Shown here: positions 40,650 through 49,473 of the stretch, piece by piece
How positions within the stretch are numbered: position 1 is the first letter of the stretch
Layout: every line of letters begins with the position of its first letter
Assembly: GCA_016787345.1 (NCBI GenBank)
Contig: JAEUUU010000122.1
Span: 1 to 53,076 of the forward strand
DNA from: Saprospiraceae bacterium
Lineage (GTDB): Bacteria; Bacteroidota; Bacteroidia; Chitinophagales; Saprospiraceae
Length of the DNA stretch: 53,076 bases
Direction: 5' to 3'
Made by a program: the position numbers and the translations under genes
The notes under the pieces: generated by a model
What the model saw: only the letters and a program-made list of their open reading frames with translations
What the model was told of the DNA's origin: nothing
Database searches by the model: none

Positions 40650-41190
40650 ACTGAATTGTCACCGGGAACGTTACGTCGAAATCCGTCTCGCCCGTTGCAT
40701 TCGGGTCGGCGGCGGATTTGTCGGGCTCGTGTTTCAGCACGACGTTGACGGTACCCGATGAGGCGGCGCCGGTCGTCCAGACGGTTTCCAGGCGGAAAGG
40801 TTTACCGTTGCTATCCACGTCGGCGTCGGCGATCTGGATATTGGCGCCCGTTACGGCAAAGACAAACAGGTGTTCCGTGTTCTCCTCCTCGATCTCCTCG
40901 GTGATGTCTTCGGCCGGCGACTGACTGCGGTCGTAGACGTGAATATGGCAGTTGTAGGTTTTTCCGGCAGCCAACGTGATCGGTTGAATATCCGGCGCAT
41001 TGCCCCCGGGGCCATCGGCATCGTTCCACTCGAACTCCTGATCCAAAGAGCCGTCGGTGGCCGTCAGGTGCACTACGACAGTGGTGATATTTTCCTGCTC
41101 GGTTTCTTTCTTGTCGTCTTTACAAGCGGTAATACCCAAAGCGAGGAAGATCAGGGTTAAAAAGGTAAGTTTCAGCATCATCTTTTTCAT
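40648..41190 (-). CDS. Lipoprotein commonly paired with metal TonB receptors
   Basis: The 180-residue protein has a lipobox (LIFLALGITAC, Cys near residue 23) and an acidic, Lys/Glu-rich spacer. The mature core matches Bacteroidota proteins often annotated only as type 1 periplasmic binding fold: EFEWNDADGPGGNAPDIQPI, SPAEDITEEIEEENTEHLFVF and SSGTVNVVLKHEPDKSAADP, ending DFDVTFPVTIQ. The function is unproven, but relatives recur directly downstream of TonB-dependent receptors, as here (54 bp after the receptor at 41245). The many Asp, Glu and His residues would suit a metal-handling surface lipoprotein delivering to the receptor. I am confident in the lipoprotein call, less so in the role. 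Confidence 0.8.
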   Translation of the reverse strand: MKKMMLKLTFLTLIFLALGITACKDDKKETEQENITTVVVHLTATDGSLDQEFEWNDADGPGGNAPDIQPITLAAGKTYNCHIHVYDRSQSPAEDITEEIEEENTEHLFVFAVTGANIQIADADVDSNGKPFRLETVWTTGAASSGTVNVVLKHEPDKSAADPNATGETDFDVTFPVTIQ

Positions 41191-41244
41191 AATCAGGCAA
41201 TTGAATTTAATAGTTAATGAAGTAAATGTGGAATGAATGGTGAT

Positions 41245-43587
41245 TTAGCTAAATGTCCATTTGGCGCGCAGCCCGACATTGATCCCGGGTTCGTCGGCAT
41301 AAAAGCGGAAGAAATTGAGGTATTCGCGGTAGCGCAGATTGGTCATGTTTTGAATACTCAAACCAACTTCCAGGGGCTGGTTTTTCCACTGAAAAGTGTG
41401 TGCAGCGTCGAGGCTGAATGTGGTGAAAGCCCCGGGAGCCGCTTTGAGCAGACCCGCTTCGGGCAGGCGGCTTTGTTGCAGCGCGGTAGAGGCAAGGAGC
41501 CGCACGTAGGTTTCACTGGTTTTACTGCTACGCGGATTCGGCAGGCTCCATTTTACGCCGTATTGAAAACGATCGACCGGCATGAGCGGCAGCCAGTCGT
41601 GGTGGCTCGTTTGCTCTCCCGAGTCGCGGGCCATGCGATAGCCGCGCAGCAGCGAAACCCGTCCTTCCAGGCTAAGCCGTTTCGAAACAGGCCAACTCAG
41701 GCTGCCGTCGATGCCCTGCACCACGGCGTCGGCCTGTGCGTAAAAGAACGCGGGGAATGCCCCCCTGACCGTCAGCACGAAGGTGTTTTGCGGATCGAGG
41801 TAAATGAAATCCCGGATTTGGTTGCGGTAGAGTGTCAGCGTGAGTTCGGAGCGTCCGCGTTGCCACGACAGGGTCAGGTTGCTGTTCCAGGCTTTCTCCG
41901 GCGCCAGGTCGGCCCGACCTTGTTCGTAAGTGCCGGAGCCGTGGTGAATCCCTCTCGCAAACAACTCATTGACCGTGGGTGGTCGCCAGGCGAGACCCGA
42001 ATGCAGGGTGACCGACAACTGCCTTGAAAAGCGATACATCACCCCGGCAGCGGCCGAGGCGTTGCCAAATCGAACGGTCGTATCCAGATCGATGAGGTTG
42101 CCCTCGGTTTGCGTATGGCTCATGCGGTAGTCGTAGCGGCCGCCGAATTCGAATTCCCAGGGATTGGGAAATTTCCGCCAGCGCTCCGTGAGCCAAACCG
42201 AGCCGCCCCAGGCCTGAAAATCGGGGATAAAACCGCCCCGGCCCACGACATTGGTTTGCTGAATGGCCTGTACCCCTACCCCGCCTTCCCAGTGATCGAT
42301 CGGGAAGTGTTCGAGCGCGGCGTCGAGGGTATTGGTCCACAACTGAAAACCTACCTGGGGCCGGTCGGCAGCGGAGGAGTTGTTGCGAACCACGTCGTAT
42401 TCTTCGCGGTCGTTCGACTGGAACGCGTAGCGGAGGTTCAGTTTCCAGGTTTCCGAGAACCGATATGAACTTTTGATATTGACCGTATGATGGGCAATTT
42501 TTTGATATGGGCGGTCGATTTCGTAACTAAATACATCCGGATTATTAAGTGGTCGGTCGCTGGCGATGGCCTTTTGCAAATCGGTCAGGTTGCCCACATG
42601 GGCCGCGCGGAGGATGGCCAGGCGCTGGGCAAATCGCGACACACTCCATTCGTGTATCCAGCGGCCCGATTTCCAGCCGGCCCGGGCGGAAAAATTCAGT
42701 TCGGAGGCGCCGGTATTGCCCAGCCAATAGTCGGGCGCTCGCAGGTTGCCGCTGCGTTTGGCGGTGCCTTGAAGCCGCAGGGTCAGCGAACGACCGGGCA
42801 AACGCCAGTCGACCGCCCCGGAGGCGACGCCGCCCCAGCCATTGGAAAAACCGCCCAGGCTCAACCATCCGCCCAGCCCTGTTTCGGTGCGCAGCGGCGC
42901 CGGTTCGAGCACCACGGCGCCGGCCAGCGCCCCCACGCCGTAGCGAAGTCCGGCCGCGCCTTTTACCACGGTGATCTTTTCAGCCGTGAAGGGGTCGATT
43001 TCCGGGGCGTGTTCGCTACCCCACTGCTGGCCTTCGAGCGCCACACCGTCGGTCACGATGGCGATGCGATTGGAATGCAGCCCCTGGATAACGGGTTTGG
43101 CAATGGTAGCGCCGGTGTTGAGGGTGGTGACGCCGGGAAGTTTTTTGAGCGTTTCGCCGAGATTAACGCCCTGCGTTGCCGCCAGATCGCTGGAAGCGAC
43201 CGTGCTCTCGGCTTGAACCGGGCTGGGCGGAAGCGCTTTTTCGGCCACCAGAACTTCGCCCAGCACGGCATTGTGCAACAAGTGAAAATCAGTGGCGACG
43301 TTTTCGGTGAGCCGCACGACCTGGGTCATGTGCGCACATTCGACGTGCCGCACTTCCACGGTGTAGTCGCGGCCGGCGCACAGGTTGTTGACGGCGAAAA
43401 AGCCGTTTTCATCGGTCACGGCGCCGCGTTCTACCTCGTGCACATAGACGGTGGCATAGGCCAGAGGCTCGCCGGTTTCGGCTTCGGTAACATGGCCCTG
43501 CAATACAACATGGCAGTCCTGAGCGCTTAAACGCCCGAACAGCCCCAGCAGGGCGAATGCCACCTGGCAGGAGAAAATCCTACGCAT
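41245..43587 (-). CDS. TonB-dependent receptor, probable zinc/metal type
   Basis: The protein has 780 residues. A signal peptide (MRRIFSCQVAFALLGLFGRLSA) is followed by a CarboxypepD-regulatory-like fold (VLQGHVTEAETGEPLAYATVYVHEVERG). A Cys/His segment YTVEVRHVECAHMTQVV comes next. The plug has PVIQGLHSNRIAIVTDGVALEGQQWGSEHAPEIDPFTAEKITVVKGAAGLRYG, and a beta-barrel runs to the end (GLRAKWTFS). The SEHAPEIDPF loop is characteristic of a receptor group that includes the zinc receptor ZnuD and relatives. Neighbours on the same strand are a His-rich secreted protein upstream and a receptor-associated lipoprotein downstream, which together look like a metal-acquisition operon. The substrate assignment is inference. 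Confidence 0.88.
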   Translation of the reverse strand: MRRIFSCQVAFALLGLFGRLSAQDCHVVLQGHVTEAETGEPLAYATVYVHEVERGAVTDENGFFAVNNLCAGRDYTVEVRHVECAHMTQVVRLTENVATDFHLLHNAVLGEVLVAEKALPPSPVQAESTVASSDLAATQGVNLGETLKKLPGVTTLNTGATIAKPVIQGLHSNRIAIVTDGVALEGQQWGSEHAPEIDPFTAEKITVVKGAAGLRYGVGALAGAVVLEPAPLRTETGLGGWLSLGGFSNGWGGVASGAVDWRLPGRSLTLRLQGTAKRSGNLRAPDYWLGNTGASELNFSARAGWKSGRWIHEWSVSRFAQRLAILRAAHVGNLTDLQKAIASDRPLNNPDVFSYEIDRPYQKIAHHTVNIKSSYRFSETWKLNLRYAFQSNDREEYDVVRNNSSAADRPQVGFQLWTNTLDAALEHFPIDHWEGGVGVQAIQQTNVVGRGGFIPDFQAWGGSVWLTERWRKFPNPWEFEFGGRYDYRMSHTQTEGNLIDLDTTVRFGNASAAAGVMYRFSRQLSVTLHSGLAWRPPTVNELFARGIHHGSGTYEQGRADLAPEKAWNSNLTLSWQRGRSELTLTLYRNQIRDFIYLDPQNTFVLTVRGAFPAFFYAQADAVVQGIDGSLSWPVSKRLSLEGRVSLLRGYRMARDSGEQTSHHDWLPLMPVDRFQYGVKWSLPNPRSSKTSETYVRLLASTALQQSRLPEAGLLKAAPGAFTTFSLDAAHTFQWKNQPLEVGLSIQNMTNLRYREYLNFFRFYADEPGINVGLRAKWTFS

Positions 43588-43665
43588 GGTTGAGCATTTT
43601 TACAAACTTGTGAAAAGAGAAACAGCGCCGCAAACGGAAGACTCCGGGGGCGCAAAAGAGGCGAA

Positions 43666-44028
43666 TTACCCCTGCGGGGGGCCTCTCAGATGATAAGCGC
43701 CGGCCAATTTGCCGACCCAAACGGCTACATAGTGGGGAGCGCAGCTTTCCGCCAAAACAAGCTCATCGAGCAGAAATGACGAGGAAGGTAGCACATCTGC
43801 AACCGCGAAACAAAACTCGCACACCGGGCAATCCTCGATGGAATAGCGCTGGTCGTGCAGGTGAGTATTGCCGGAATGTTTGCCCTGAAATGCCGAGCAG
43901 GCGTGCCGTTCGTGCGCGTGGTCGTGATGGAGAAAAACGCCATGCACCGTCCGCGTCAGCAGGGAGCCGACGACAATCGCGGTCAGCACCAAAGCTGACC
44001 AAAAACGCAGAACGGAGTTTGAATGCAT
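43666..44028 (-). CDS. Small His/Cys-rich exported or membrane protein
   Basis: The protein has 120 residues from the ATG at 44028; the longer frame upstream has no family likeness. A hydrophobic N-terminus (VLRFWSALVLTAIVVGSLL) acts as signal or anchor. It is followed by a striking metal-ligand-rich stretch: VFLHHDHAHERHACSAFQG, NTHLHDQRYSIEDCPVCEFCF. The CPVC pair and the histidines could bind Zn, Cu or similar ions. It is the first gene of the set with the TonB receptor (78 bp downstream) and the lipoprotein, consistent with periplasmic metal handling. No Pfam family is recognised with confidence. Similar short His-rich proteins precede metal receptors in other Bacteroidota. Confidence 0.75.
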   Translation of the reverse strand: MHSNSVLRFWSALVLTAIVVGSLLTRTVHGVFLHHDHAHERHACSAFQGKHSGNTHLHDQRYSIEDCPVCEFCFAVADVLPSSSFLLDELVLAESCAPHYVAVWVGKLAGAYHLRGPPQG

Positions 44029-44110
44029 GGAAAAATATCCGATACGGCAGCAAAAGTAACGCAATGCAGCGGGAATATGTTTACGCCGCTTAAAAATTGG
44101 GCCTAAACGA

Positions 44111-44140
44111 CGATGCCCTGCCGGCAAGAGCAGGGCATCG
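44111..44140 (-). terminator. Hairpin after the hpf gene
   Basis: The 11-bp perfect stem CGATGCCCTGC/GCAGGGCATCG has an 8-nt loop and lies 46 bp after the hpf stop. On the minus strand it is followed by TCGTTTAGG, so the U-tract is weak. It is nevertheless the only candidate end for that transcript. Confidence 0.65.
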
Positions 44141-44186
44141 ATTTATTCGGACATGGCAGATTGAATACTCAAATCCACAATCTGAT

Positions 44187-44534
44187 TCATTCTTCGGCGG
44201 GTGCGGCCGTTTTTGGCTGGCGCGTCGGGCGACTGTTGGCTATTTTTTCTTTGTGGCGCACCAACTGACGGCGCAAGGTATCGAGCGAGGCATCGATGGC
44301 GGATTCGAACGTGCGGCTGGATTTGCGGTCGACCAGAAAACCGCCCGGCACGTGCAGCCGGATTTCCGTGATTTTCTCCTGTACTTTCCCGCCGGTGTCC
44401 TGAAGTTTCAGGTGTACTTCCGCGTCTTTGATCCAGCTGGACATTTTATCGAGGCGACTCAATTTTTTCTCAATATAAGAGATCAGTTTAGCATCTACAT
44501 GAAAATGAACGGATTGCACACTAAGGTTCATCAT
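44187..44534 (-). CDS. hpf: Ribosome hibernation factor HPF/RaiA (short form)
   Basis: The protein has 115 residues from the ATG at 44534; a second ATG at 44531 and a GTG at 44540 are equally possible starts. The S30AE fold is clear: MNLSVQSVHFHVDAKLISYIEKKLSRLD, EVHLKLQDTGGKVQEKITEIRLHVPGG and SSRTFESAIDASLDTLRRQLVRHKEK. Short HPF lacks the C-terminal dimerisation domain of the long form. It binds the 30S subunit near the decoding centre and inactivates ribosomes in stationary phase. The tail (RPTRQPKTAAPAEE) is basic and probably disordered. It is monocistronic between two non-coding stretches. Confidence 0.92.
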   Translation of the reverse strand: MMNLSVQSVHFHVDAKLISYIEKKLSRLDKMSSWIKDAEVHLKLQDTGGKVQEKITEIRLHVPGGFLVDRKSSRTFESAIDASLDTLRRQLVRHKEKIANSRPTRQPKTAAPAEE

Positions 44535-44886
44535 AAGCACACAAATTTTGTAAGGTGAACAATTTGGTCTCAGTCAGTTAATCGAAAGGGCAGGTGTTTT
44601 TATTATTCTAACACCCAATTTTACTGCGAGCGTATATTTCAGGCAAATTTTTTAACAATTTTTTCAGTGCTATATTTTCATCAAAACAACTTTAAAAAAA
44701 TATGCACCGGCCATTTGTGTCATTTTCAGGTAATAATTTTTAAAAGTGCCGAATAGACAAACTCGCCCTTTGCTAAAAACAAGTGCCTTTGCCGCTTTGT
44801 TTAAGGCTGGAAATCAGGAGTGACCGGATGGATATAAATCCGCCGGATGATCGACCTTTGCCCAGGATATTTTTTCCGCAGATACC
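44535..44886. other. 352-bp AT-rich divergent gap
   Basis: The gap lies between the hpf and aldehyde dehydrogenase starts. It is very AT-rich (runs such as AATTTTTTAACAATTTTTTC) and therefore a likely double promoter region. No inverted repeat or clear pair of -33/-7 boxes stands out, and no small gene is supported. Confidence 0.5.
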
Positions 44887-46326
44887 ATGACACAGCCTTC
44901 GTCCGAGAATTATCAACACGCTTTTGCCGAAGCCCTTTTTCGCCGCCAGCAGGAATACGCGCCACAGGTCGCCCGCGGCACCGTGCGAGAACGCAAAGCC
45001 AAACTCCGCCGCCTCCACGACTGCCTTCTGCGCCGCCGGCATGAGATGTACGCCGCCATGCAGGCCGATTTTGGCAAAGGCGAAACCGAAGTGAATATTT
45101 CCGAGATCGGGGTGATTAACACCGAAATCCGGCACACTATCCGGCATCTGAACTCCTGGCTGACGCCCAAGCGGGTAGGCACCCCGATGATGCTGATCGG
45201 GACGCGATCGGAAATCCGATACGAAGCCAAAGGCGTCTGTCTGATTCTTTCGCCCTGGAATTTTCCTTTCAACCTGGCCCTGGCGCCGCTGGTTTCGGCT
45301 GTCGCCGCCGGTAATTGCGTCATTTTGAAGCCCTCGGAGTACACGCCGCACAGCGCGGCACTGATCAAAAGCATCGTAGAAGAGTGCTTCCCGCCCGAAG
45401 AGGTATCCGTGCTGGAAGGCGGCCCCGATTTGGCCCAACACCTGACGGAACTGCCGTTCAATCATATCTTTTTTACAGGCAGCCCGGCCGTGGGCAAACT
45501 GGTGATGGCCGCCGCTGCCCGCAACCTGGCCTCCGTGACGCTCGAACTGGGGGGCAAAAGCCCCGTGCTCGTCGATGAAAGCGCCGACCTGGATGTTGCG
45601 GCTAAAAAGATCGCCTGGCTCAAAGCCCTCAACGCCGGCCAATGCTGCATCGCCTGCGACTACGTGCTGGTGCACGAAAGCGTTCACGACGCCCTGGTGG
45701 AAAAACTGGGCGAAAAATTCCGCCGCTTCTACGGCGACAGTCCGGAAGCCCGCAAAGCCTCGCCCGACTATTGCCGGATGGTCAACGACCGGCATTTTGC
45801 CCGCGTCCAGTCGCTGCTCGACGACGCCGTGCAGCGCGGCGCAAAAATTGCTTTCGGCGGCCATCTGGACGCCGGCGAACGCTATTTCGACCCCACCGTA
45901 CTCACCGACGTACCCGACGACGCCGTGATCTGGCAGGAGGAAATCTTTGGTCCGCCCATGCTGATCCGGCCCTACAAAACCCTCGATGAAGCCCTCGCTT
46001 TTATCAATGCCGGCCCGCGCCCGCTGTCAATGTCCATCTTCAGTGCGCGCCACAGCGCCATCGAAACAGCCTTGAACCAAACCCGCGTGGGCACCACAAC
46101 CGTCAACGACGCCGGTATCAGTTTTTACCACAGCGACCTGCCCTTCGGCGGCGTGAACAACAGCGGTTTCGGCAAATGCCACGGCCACCACGGATTCCTC
46201 GAATTCGTCAACCAGCGCGGGGTCTCTTACCAAAACCGGATCTTCCCGCATACCAACCTGTTCCACCCGCCCTACAAATCCAAAATTGCCGATTTGATGC
46301 TGCGGGGGGTGATGAGGTGGTTTTAG
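44887..46326 (+). CDS. Class 3-like aldehyde dehydrogenase
   Basis: The 479-residue NAD(P)-dependent aldehyde dehydrogenase has the dinucleotide-binding segments LSPWNFPFNLALAPLVSAVAAGNCVILKPSE and FFTGSPAVGKLVMAAAA. The general base Glu220 is in TLELGGKSP, and the catalytic Cys254 is in NAGQCCIACDYVLVH. The C-terminal FGGVNNSGFGKCHGHHGFLEFVN is typical of the ALDH3-like group, which oxidises medium and long-chain or aromatic aldehydes to acids. It begins after a 352-bp gap and is alone on its strand. Its stop is directly followed by a G-rich repeat array. Confidence 0.93.
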   Translation: MTQPSSENYQHAFAEALFRRQQEYAPQVARGTVRERKAKLRRLHDCLLRRRHEMYAAMQADFGKGETEVNISEIGVINTEIRHTIRHLNSWLTPKRVGTPMMLIGTRSEIRYEAKGVCLILSPWNFPFNLALAPLVSAVAAGNCVILKPSEYTPHSAALIKSIVEECFPPEEVSVLEGGPDLAQHLTELPFNHIFFTGSPAVGKLVMAAAARNLASVTLELGGKSPVLVDESADLDVAAKKIAWLKALNAGQCCIACDYVLVHESVHDALVEKLGEKFRRFYGDSPEARKASPDYCRMVNDRHFARVQSLLDDAVQRGAKIAFGGHLDAGERYFDPTVLTDVPDDAVIWQEEIFGPPMLIRPYKTLDEALAFINAGPRPLSMSIFSARHSAIETALNQTRVGTTTVNDAGISFYHSDLPFGGVNNSGFGKCHGHHGFLEFVNQRGVSYQNRIFPHTNLFHPPYKSKIADLMLRGVMRWF

Positions 46327-46747
46327 CAGGGTCTTGGGTTTTGGGGGTTGGCAAAAGGGTTACTGGTTTTGGGTTTTAGGTGTTGGGTTTTGGCAAAAGG
46401 GTTGTTTCTGCTCCCGAATCGGGTTTTGGGTTTTGGGGGTTGGGTTTTGGCAAAAGGGTTGTTTCTGCTCCCGAATCGGGTTTTGGGTTTTAGGTGTTGG
46501 GTTTTGGCAAAAGGGTTACTTCTGCTCCCGAATCGGGTTTTGGGTTTTAGGGGTTGGTTTTTGGCAAAAGGGTTACTTCTGCTCCCGGATAGCGCTTCGG
46601 ATTCGGGTAGAAATTAACCACCGCTCGCGCGAGGCTGTGCCTCGTGACAGTATTAGAGAGCAGAAACAACCCTTTTGCCAAAACCCAACCCCTAAAACCC
46701 AAAACCAGTAACCCTTTTGCCAAAACCCAACCCCCAAAACCCAAAAC
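46327..46747. repeat. 57-bp tandem repeats, telomere-like G-rich, with inverted copy
   Basis: Units of 57 bp recur at least four times, seen as CTCCCGAATC at 46411, 46468 and 46525 and CTCCCGGATA at 46582. Each carries GGGTTTTGGGTTTT followed by further G-runs (GGGGGTTGGG at 46436-46445) and GGCAAAAGGGTT. An inverted block follows at about 46653-46747 (CCCTTTTGCCAAAACCCAAC and similar), so the region forms a large imperfect hairpin around about 60 bp. The four spaced G-runs can form G-quadruplexes on the plus strand left of centre and on the minus strand right of it. One plus frame translates the array as a 19-residue repeat, but nothing suggests it is expressed. The array touches the stop codons of both flanking genes. 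Confidence 0.88.
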
Positions 46748-47614
46748 CTAAAAAACCTGCAAACATTTTTCCAGACTTTCCCGCCAGTGTGGAATGGTCA
46801 GTCCGAACGCGGCCTTGATTTTGCCTTTGTTGAGCACGCTGAACGGCGGGCGTTGGGCCGGGGTGGGGAAATCGCGGGTTTCGATGGGCAGTACGCGGGT
46901 GGGCAGTTTTTTCAGGTCAAAAATCGCCTGTGCAAAGTCGTACCAGCTGGCCACCCCTTCGTTGGAATAATGCCAGATGCCGGATAGATCGGCGGGAGCA
47001 ACTTCCTTGTTTTCCACTTTTTGGATAATGGTCAGTACCGCTTCGGCCAGGTCGGGGGCGTAGGTCGGCGTGCCGATCTGGTCGAACACGACGCGCAGTT
47101 CGGGGCGGTCGGCGGCGAGGCGGAGCATGGTGCGCACGAAATTGTGGCCCTGCGGGGCGTACACCCAGGAGGTGCGGATCACCATCGTATGCGGGTGCAC
47201 GGCCAGGGCGGCGCGTTCGCCGGCGAGTTTGGTGCGGGCGTACACGCCTTTGGGGCTGACCGGGTCGGTTTCGCGCAGCGGCGCGTTTTTCGTGCCGTGG
47301 TACACGTAGTCGGTGGAAAAATGGATCAGCGGGATACCGGCTTGCGCGCAGGCCTGGGCCAGGTTTCTGACGCCCTGCACATTGACGCGGCGGGCCTGGG
47401 CCGGCTCGCTTTCCGCCTTGTCGACAGCCGTATACGCCGCGCAATTGATGCACCAGTCGGGGCGGTTTTGTTGAAAAAAACGCTGCACGGCGCGGCGGTC
47501 GGCGATGTCGAGATCGGCCGAGCCGGCAAAATGAAAGGCAAATTGCGGGAAGCGGGCCGCCAGTTGGCGGAAGCACTGGCCAAGTTGGCCGTTGGCGCCG
47601 GTGAGGAGGATCAT
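46748..47614 (-). CDS. rfbD: dTDP-4-dehydrorhamnose reductase
   Basis: The protein has 288 residues from the ATG at 47614 (MILLTGANGQLGQ); an upstream extension is out of family. It is an extended short-chain dehydrogenase with the nucleotide loop TGANGQLG, CINCAAYTAVDKAESEPAQARRVNVQG and the catalytic Tyr-Lys in GVYARTKLAGE. The motif HFSTDYVYHGTKNAPLRETDPVSP is diagnostic of RfbD/RmlD. It reduces dTDP-4-keto-L-rhamnose to dTDP-L-rhamnose, a building block of surface polysaccharide. No rfbA, rfbB or rfbC is adjacent. Its stop lies at the edge of the G-rich inverted repeat. Confidence 0.93.
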   Translation of the reverse strand: MILLTGANGQLGQCFRQLAARFPQFAFHFAGSADLDIADRRAVQRFFQQNRPDWCINCAAYTAVDKAESEPAQARRVNVQGVRNLAQACAQAGIPLIHFSTDYVYHGTKNAPLRETDPVSPKGVYARTKLAGERAALAVHPHTMVIRTSWVYAPQGHNFVRTMLRLAADRPELRVVFDQIGTPTYAPDLAEAVLTIIQKVENKEVAPADLSGIWHYSNEGVASWYDFAQAIFDLKKLPTRVLPIETRDFPTPAQRPPFSVLNKGKIKAAFGLTIPHWRESLEKCLQVF

Positions 47615-47686
47615 GGGGGCAAAAATAAAGGCTTTCCGGCCAGCCTGAAAAATTGCATTTTTGCTGCCCTCACCCACATTTGCCGT

Positions 47687-48652
47687 ATGAAAAAAACAGC
47701 TTGTTTACTTTTTGCACTGTTGCTCGCCGCCGCGCTGGGCGCCCAGCAGCATTTCGAGGCTGATCGCGACTGGTTTTGGGCGCAAAAAAACGAGTATCAA
47801 CGCTGGCTCGACTTCGAGGGCATTTCGCCCACCCTGTATGTGGAAGACCTGCAAGTGGACACGATGGTCGTCGTACTGCTGCGTTTTCCGTTCGAGCACC
47901 GCGACTCCGCCTCGGCGGCCTGGAACGCTCTTCGCAGGCAGTACCTGGCCCGCACCGGAACGCCGCTCGAAAAACGCCTGTTTTATCGCGCGGCCGGGGT
48001 ATTCGACCTCGACGTGGATCATGTCGCCGTACAGGTGTTCAATACCTATCGCCCCGACTCGGTTCCCTGCTTCTATCGGGGCATTTTCGCGGTGCAGGGC
48101 GAAGTGCAACTCGATTCGTTCGACTGCCGCGTCTGGCAGGGTTATATCGCCATTCAGCCGCCCGACCTGCGCAAGGCCCCTAAAACGCAGCAGGCCGGCA
48201 GCGCCCGGCGGGTAAGCCGCGCCGCGGTGTTTGGTCACGTCAAAAACTTCGTCGGGCAGCGCTATGGCGGCAAACAATGCCAATACCGAAGCCCTACCCT
48301 GCGCTGGCTGGAAGACGCCCCCAACAGCGACGTGCTCGAATGTGAAATCCTCAACCTCTGCGACGAGATCATCCGGGAAGACCAGCCCAAACTGGCCCAG
48401 GTGCTCAATTTTTTCGGACTGGAGCAAAACTGGAAAAAGAACGAAAAAATCACCCTCCGTTTTCAGTACAAACCCTCCGGCACGGGCTTCACCCTCGATA
48501 TTTCCGTCGATGGCCGCTACGGCTCCGGGTTCTACGAAGACGTGGGCCGCAAGGGCTACAAGGACATGGAAGTTGATTTCGCCGAAGAACTCGCCGCCTA
48601 TGCCCGTCAATTGAAAAACGACCTGAACGCCTATCTGCTCGAAAAACTCTAA
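47687..48652 (+). CDS. Secreted protein of unknown function
   Basis: The protein has 321 residues from the ATG at 47687; the much longer open frame upstream overlaps rfbD on the other strand and is rejected. The signal peptide MKKTACLLFALLLAAALGAQ is clear. The mature protein has a charged, aromatic body (QHFEADRDWFWAQKNEYQRWLDFEG, VFDLDVDHVAVQVFNTYRPDS), then two cysteine-containing segments (GGKQCQYRSPTLRWLED, ECEILNLCDEIIRED) and a helical end. No family is recognised. Its stop is 21 bp before the EAD11 membrane-protein gene on the same strand, so co-expression is possible, but it shares no domain with the conflict genes. Confidence 0.75.
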   Translation: MKKTACLLFALLLAAALGAQQHFEADRDWFWAQKNEYQRWLDFEGISPTLYVEDLQVDTMVVVLLRFPFEHRDSASAAWNALRRQYLARTGTPLEKRLFYRAAGVFDLDVDHVAVQVFNTYRPDSVPCFYRGIFAVQGEVQLDSFDCRVWQGYIAIQPPDLRKAPKTQQAGSARRVSRAAVFGHVKNFVGQRYGGKQCQYRSPTLRWLEDAPNSDVLECEILNLCDEIIREDQPKLAQVLNFFGLEQNWKKNEKITLRFQYKPSGTGFTLDISVDGRYGSGFYEDVGRKGYKDMEVDFAEELAAYARQLKNDLNAYLLEKL

Positions 48653-48673
48653 GCGCACGAACCCACCCACGCC

Positions 48674-49345
48674 ATGACGCCCGATACCCTTCTCGCCGTA
48701 CGCCAACTCATCGCCGCCGACCAGTTACGCCAGGCCATCGACCTGCTGCTCGCCCAGGCCGACGCCCCGGCCGCCGGCGATCTGCTGCAACTCTCGGGCC
48801 GCCTCAGCGACCTCGAACGCGACCACAGCCTGCGTACCGAAAGCGCCGAACAACTTGACACCCGCCGCAACCAGCTGCGCGCCGACCTGCTGGACTGGGT
48901 TCAGCGCCCGGCCGCTGCCGCCGACCCGGTTGCACAAGCCGGCCTACGACTCAAAAAAGCAGCCTTCCGGCTGGTGCTCGTCTTCCAGATCGCCCTGATC
49001 CTGCTGGTGTTGTTTCACTTAGACACCGGCGGCTACGCCAATGGCGAAGCCCTCACCCTCATCGGGCTGCTCTCGCCCGTGCTGGCCGGCTACCTGCTCA
49101 CCGCCCTCAAAGGATACGGCCGCCCCGGCCTGAGCGCCGCCGCCCGACGCAGCCTGCCCGTGCTGCGCGCGGTGGTGTGGGCGCTGTTTCCGCTCTATTT
49201 CCTGCTGCTGTGCTGGGTGCTCAACCGCAACCCCGCCGGAGACTGGCCCTTCGAGACCGCCCGCAACTGGGTCATCGGCATCGAAGCCGCCTTCGGCGGC
49301 GTGCTGGCGTATGTGGTGAGGGTGTTGTTTGGGGAGGAAGGGTAA
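48674..49345 (+). CDS. EAD11 domain fused to a four-helix membrane anchor
   Basis: The protein has 223 residues. Residues 1-78 match EAD11: [23 protein letters not shown], then [42 protein letters not shown]. Four hydrophobic helices follow: [61 protein letters not shown] and [21 protein letters not shown] small EAD-plus-membrane protein is a plausible effector or docking platform, because EADs couple sensors to effectors by homotypic contact. It ends about 145 bp from the DGR template repeat and points toward it (convergent with the RT gene). Pairing with the iSTAND or TIR-STAND proteins is inference. Confidence 0.75.
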   Translation: MTPDTLLAVRQLIAADQLRQAIDLLLAQADAPAAGDLLQLSGRLSDLERDHSLRTESAEQLDTRRNQLRADLLDWVQRPAAAADPVAQAGLRLKKAAFRLVLVFQIALILLVLFHLDTGGYANGEALTLIGLLSPVLAGYLLTALKGYGRPGLSAAARRSLPVLRAVVWALFPLYFLLLCWVLNRNPAGDWPFETARNWVIGIEAAFGGVLAYVVRVLFGEEG

Positions 49346-49473
49346 AAAAGCAGTGGCAGAACCTTCGCGATCCCTGCGCTACCAATACTGCCGCCGCACA
49401 ACGGCTGCCCGAGCCGCTCTTTGTCCCGTCCGAAACGGACAGAATCAGGACAGATACCTGTACATCAGAGCCG

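Noticed and set aside
46327-46747. CRISPR array or a repeat-protein gene in the 57-bp tandem repeats
   Set aside because: Units are contiguous without unique spacers, no cas gene is near, and the frames are low-complexity with no start signal.
47021-47686. Extended start for the secreted protein at 47687
   Set aside because: The upstream part is antisense to rfbD, and the signal peptide fixes the start at 47687.
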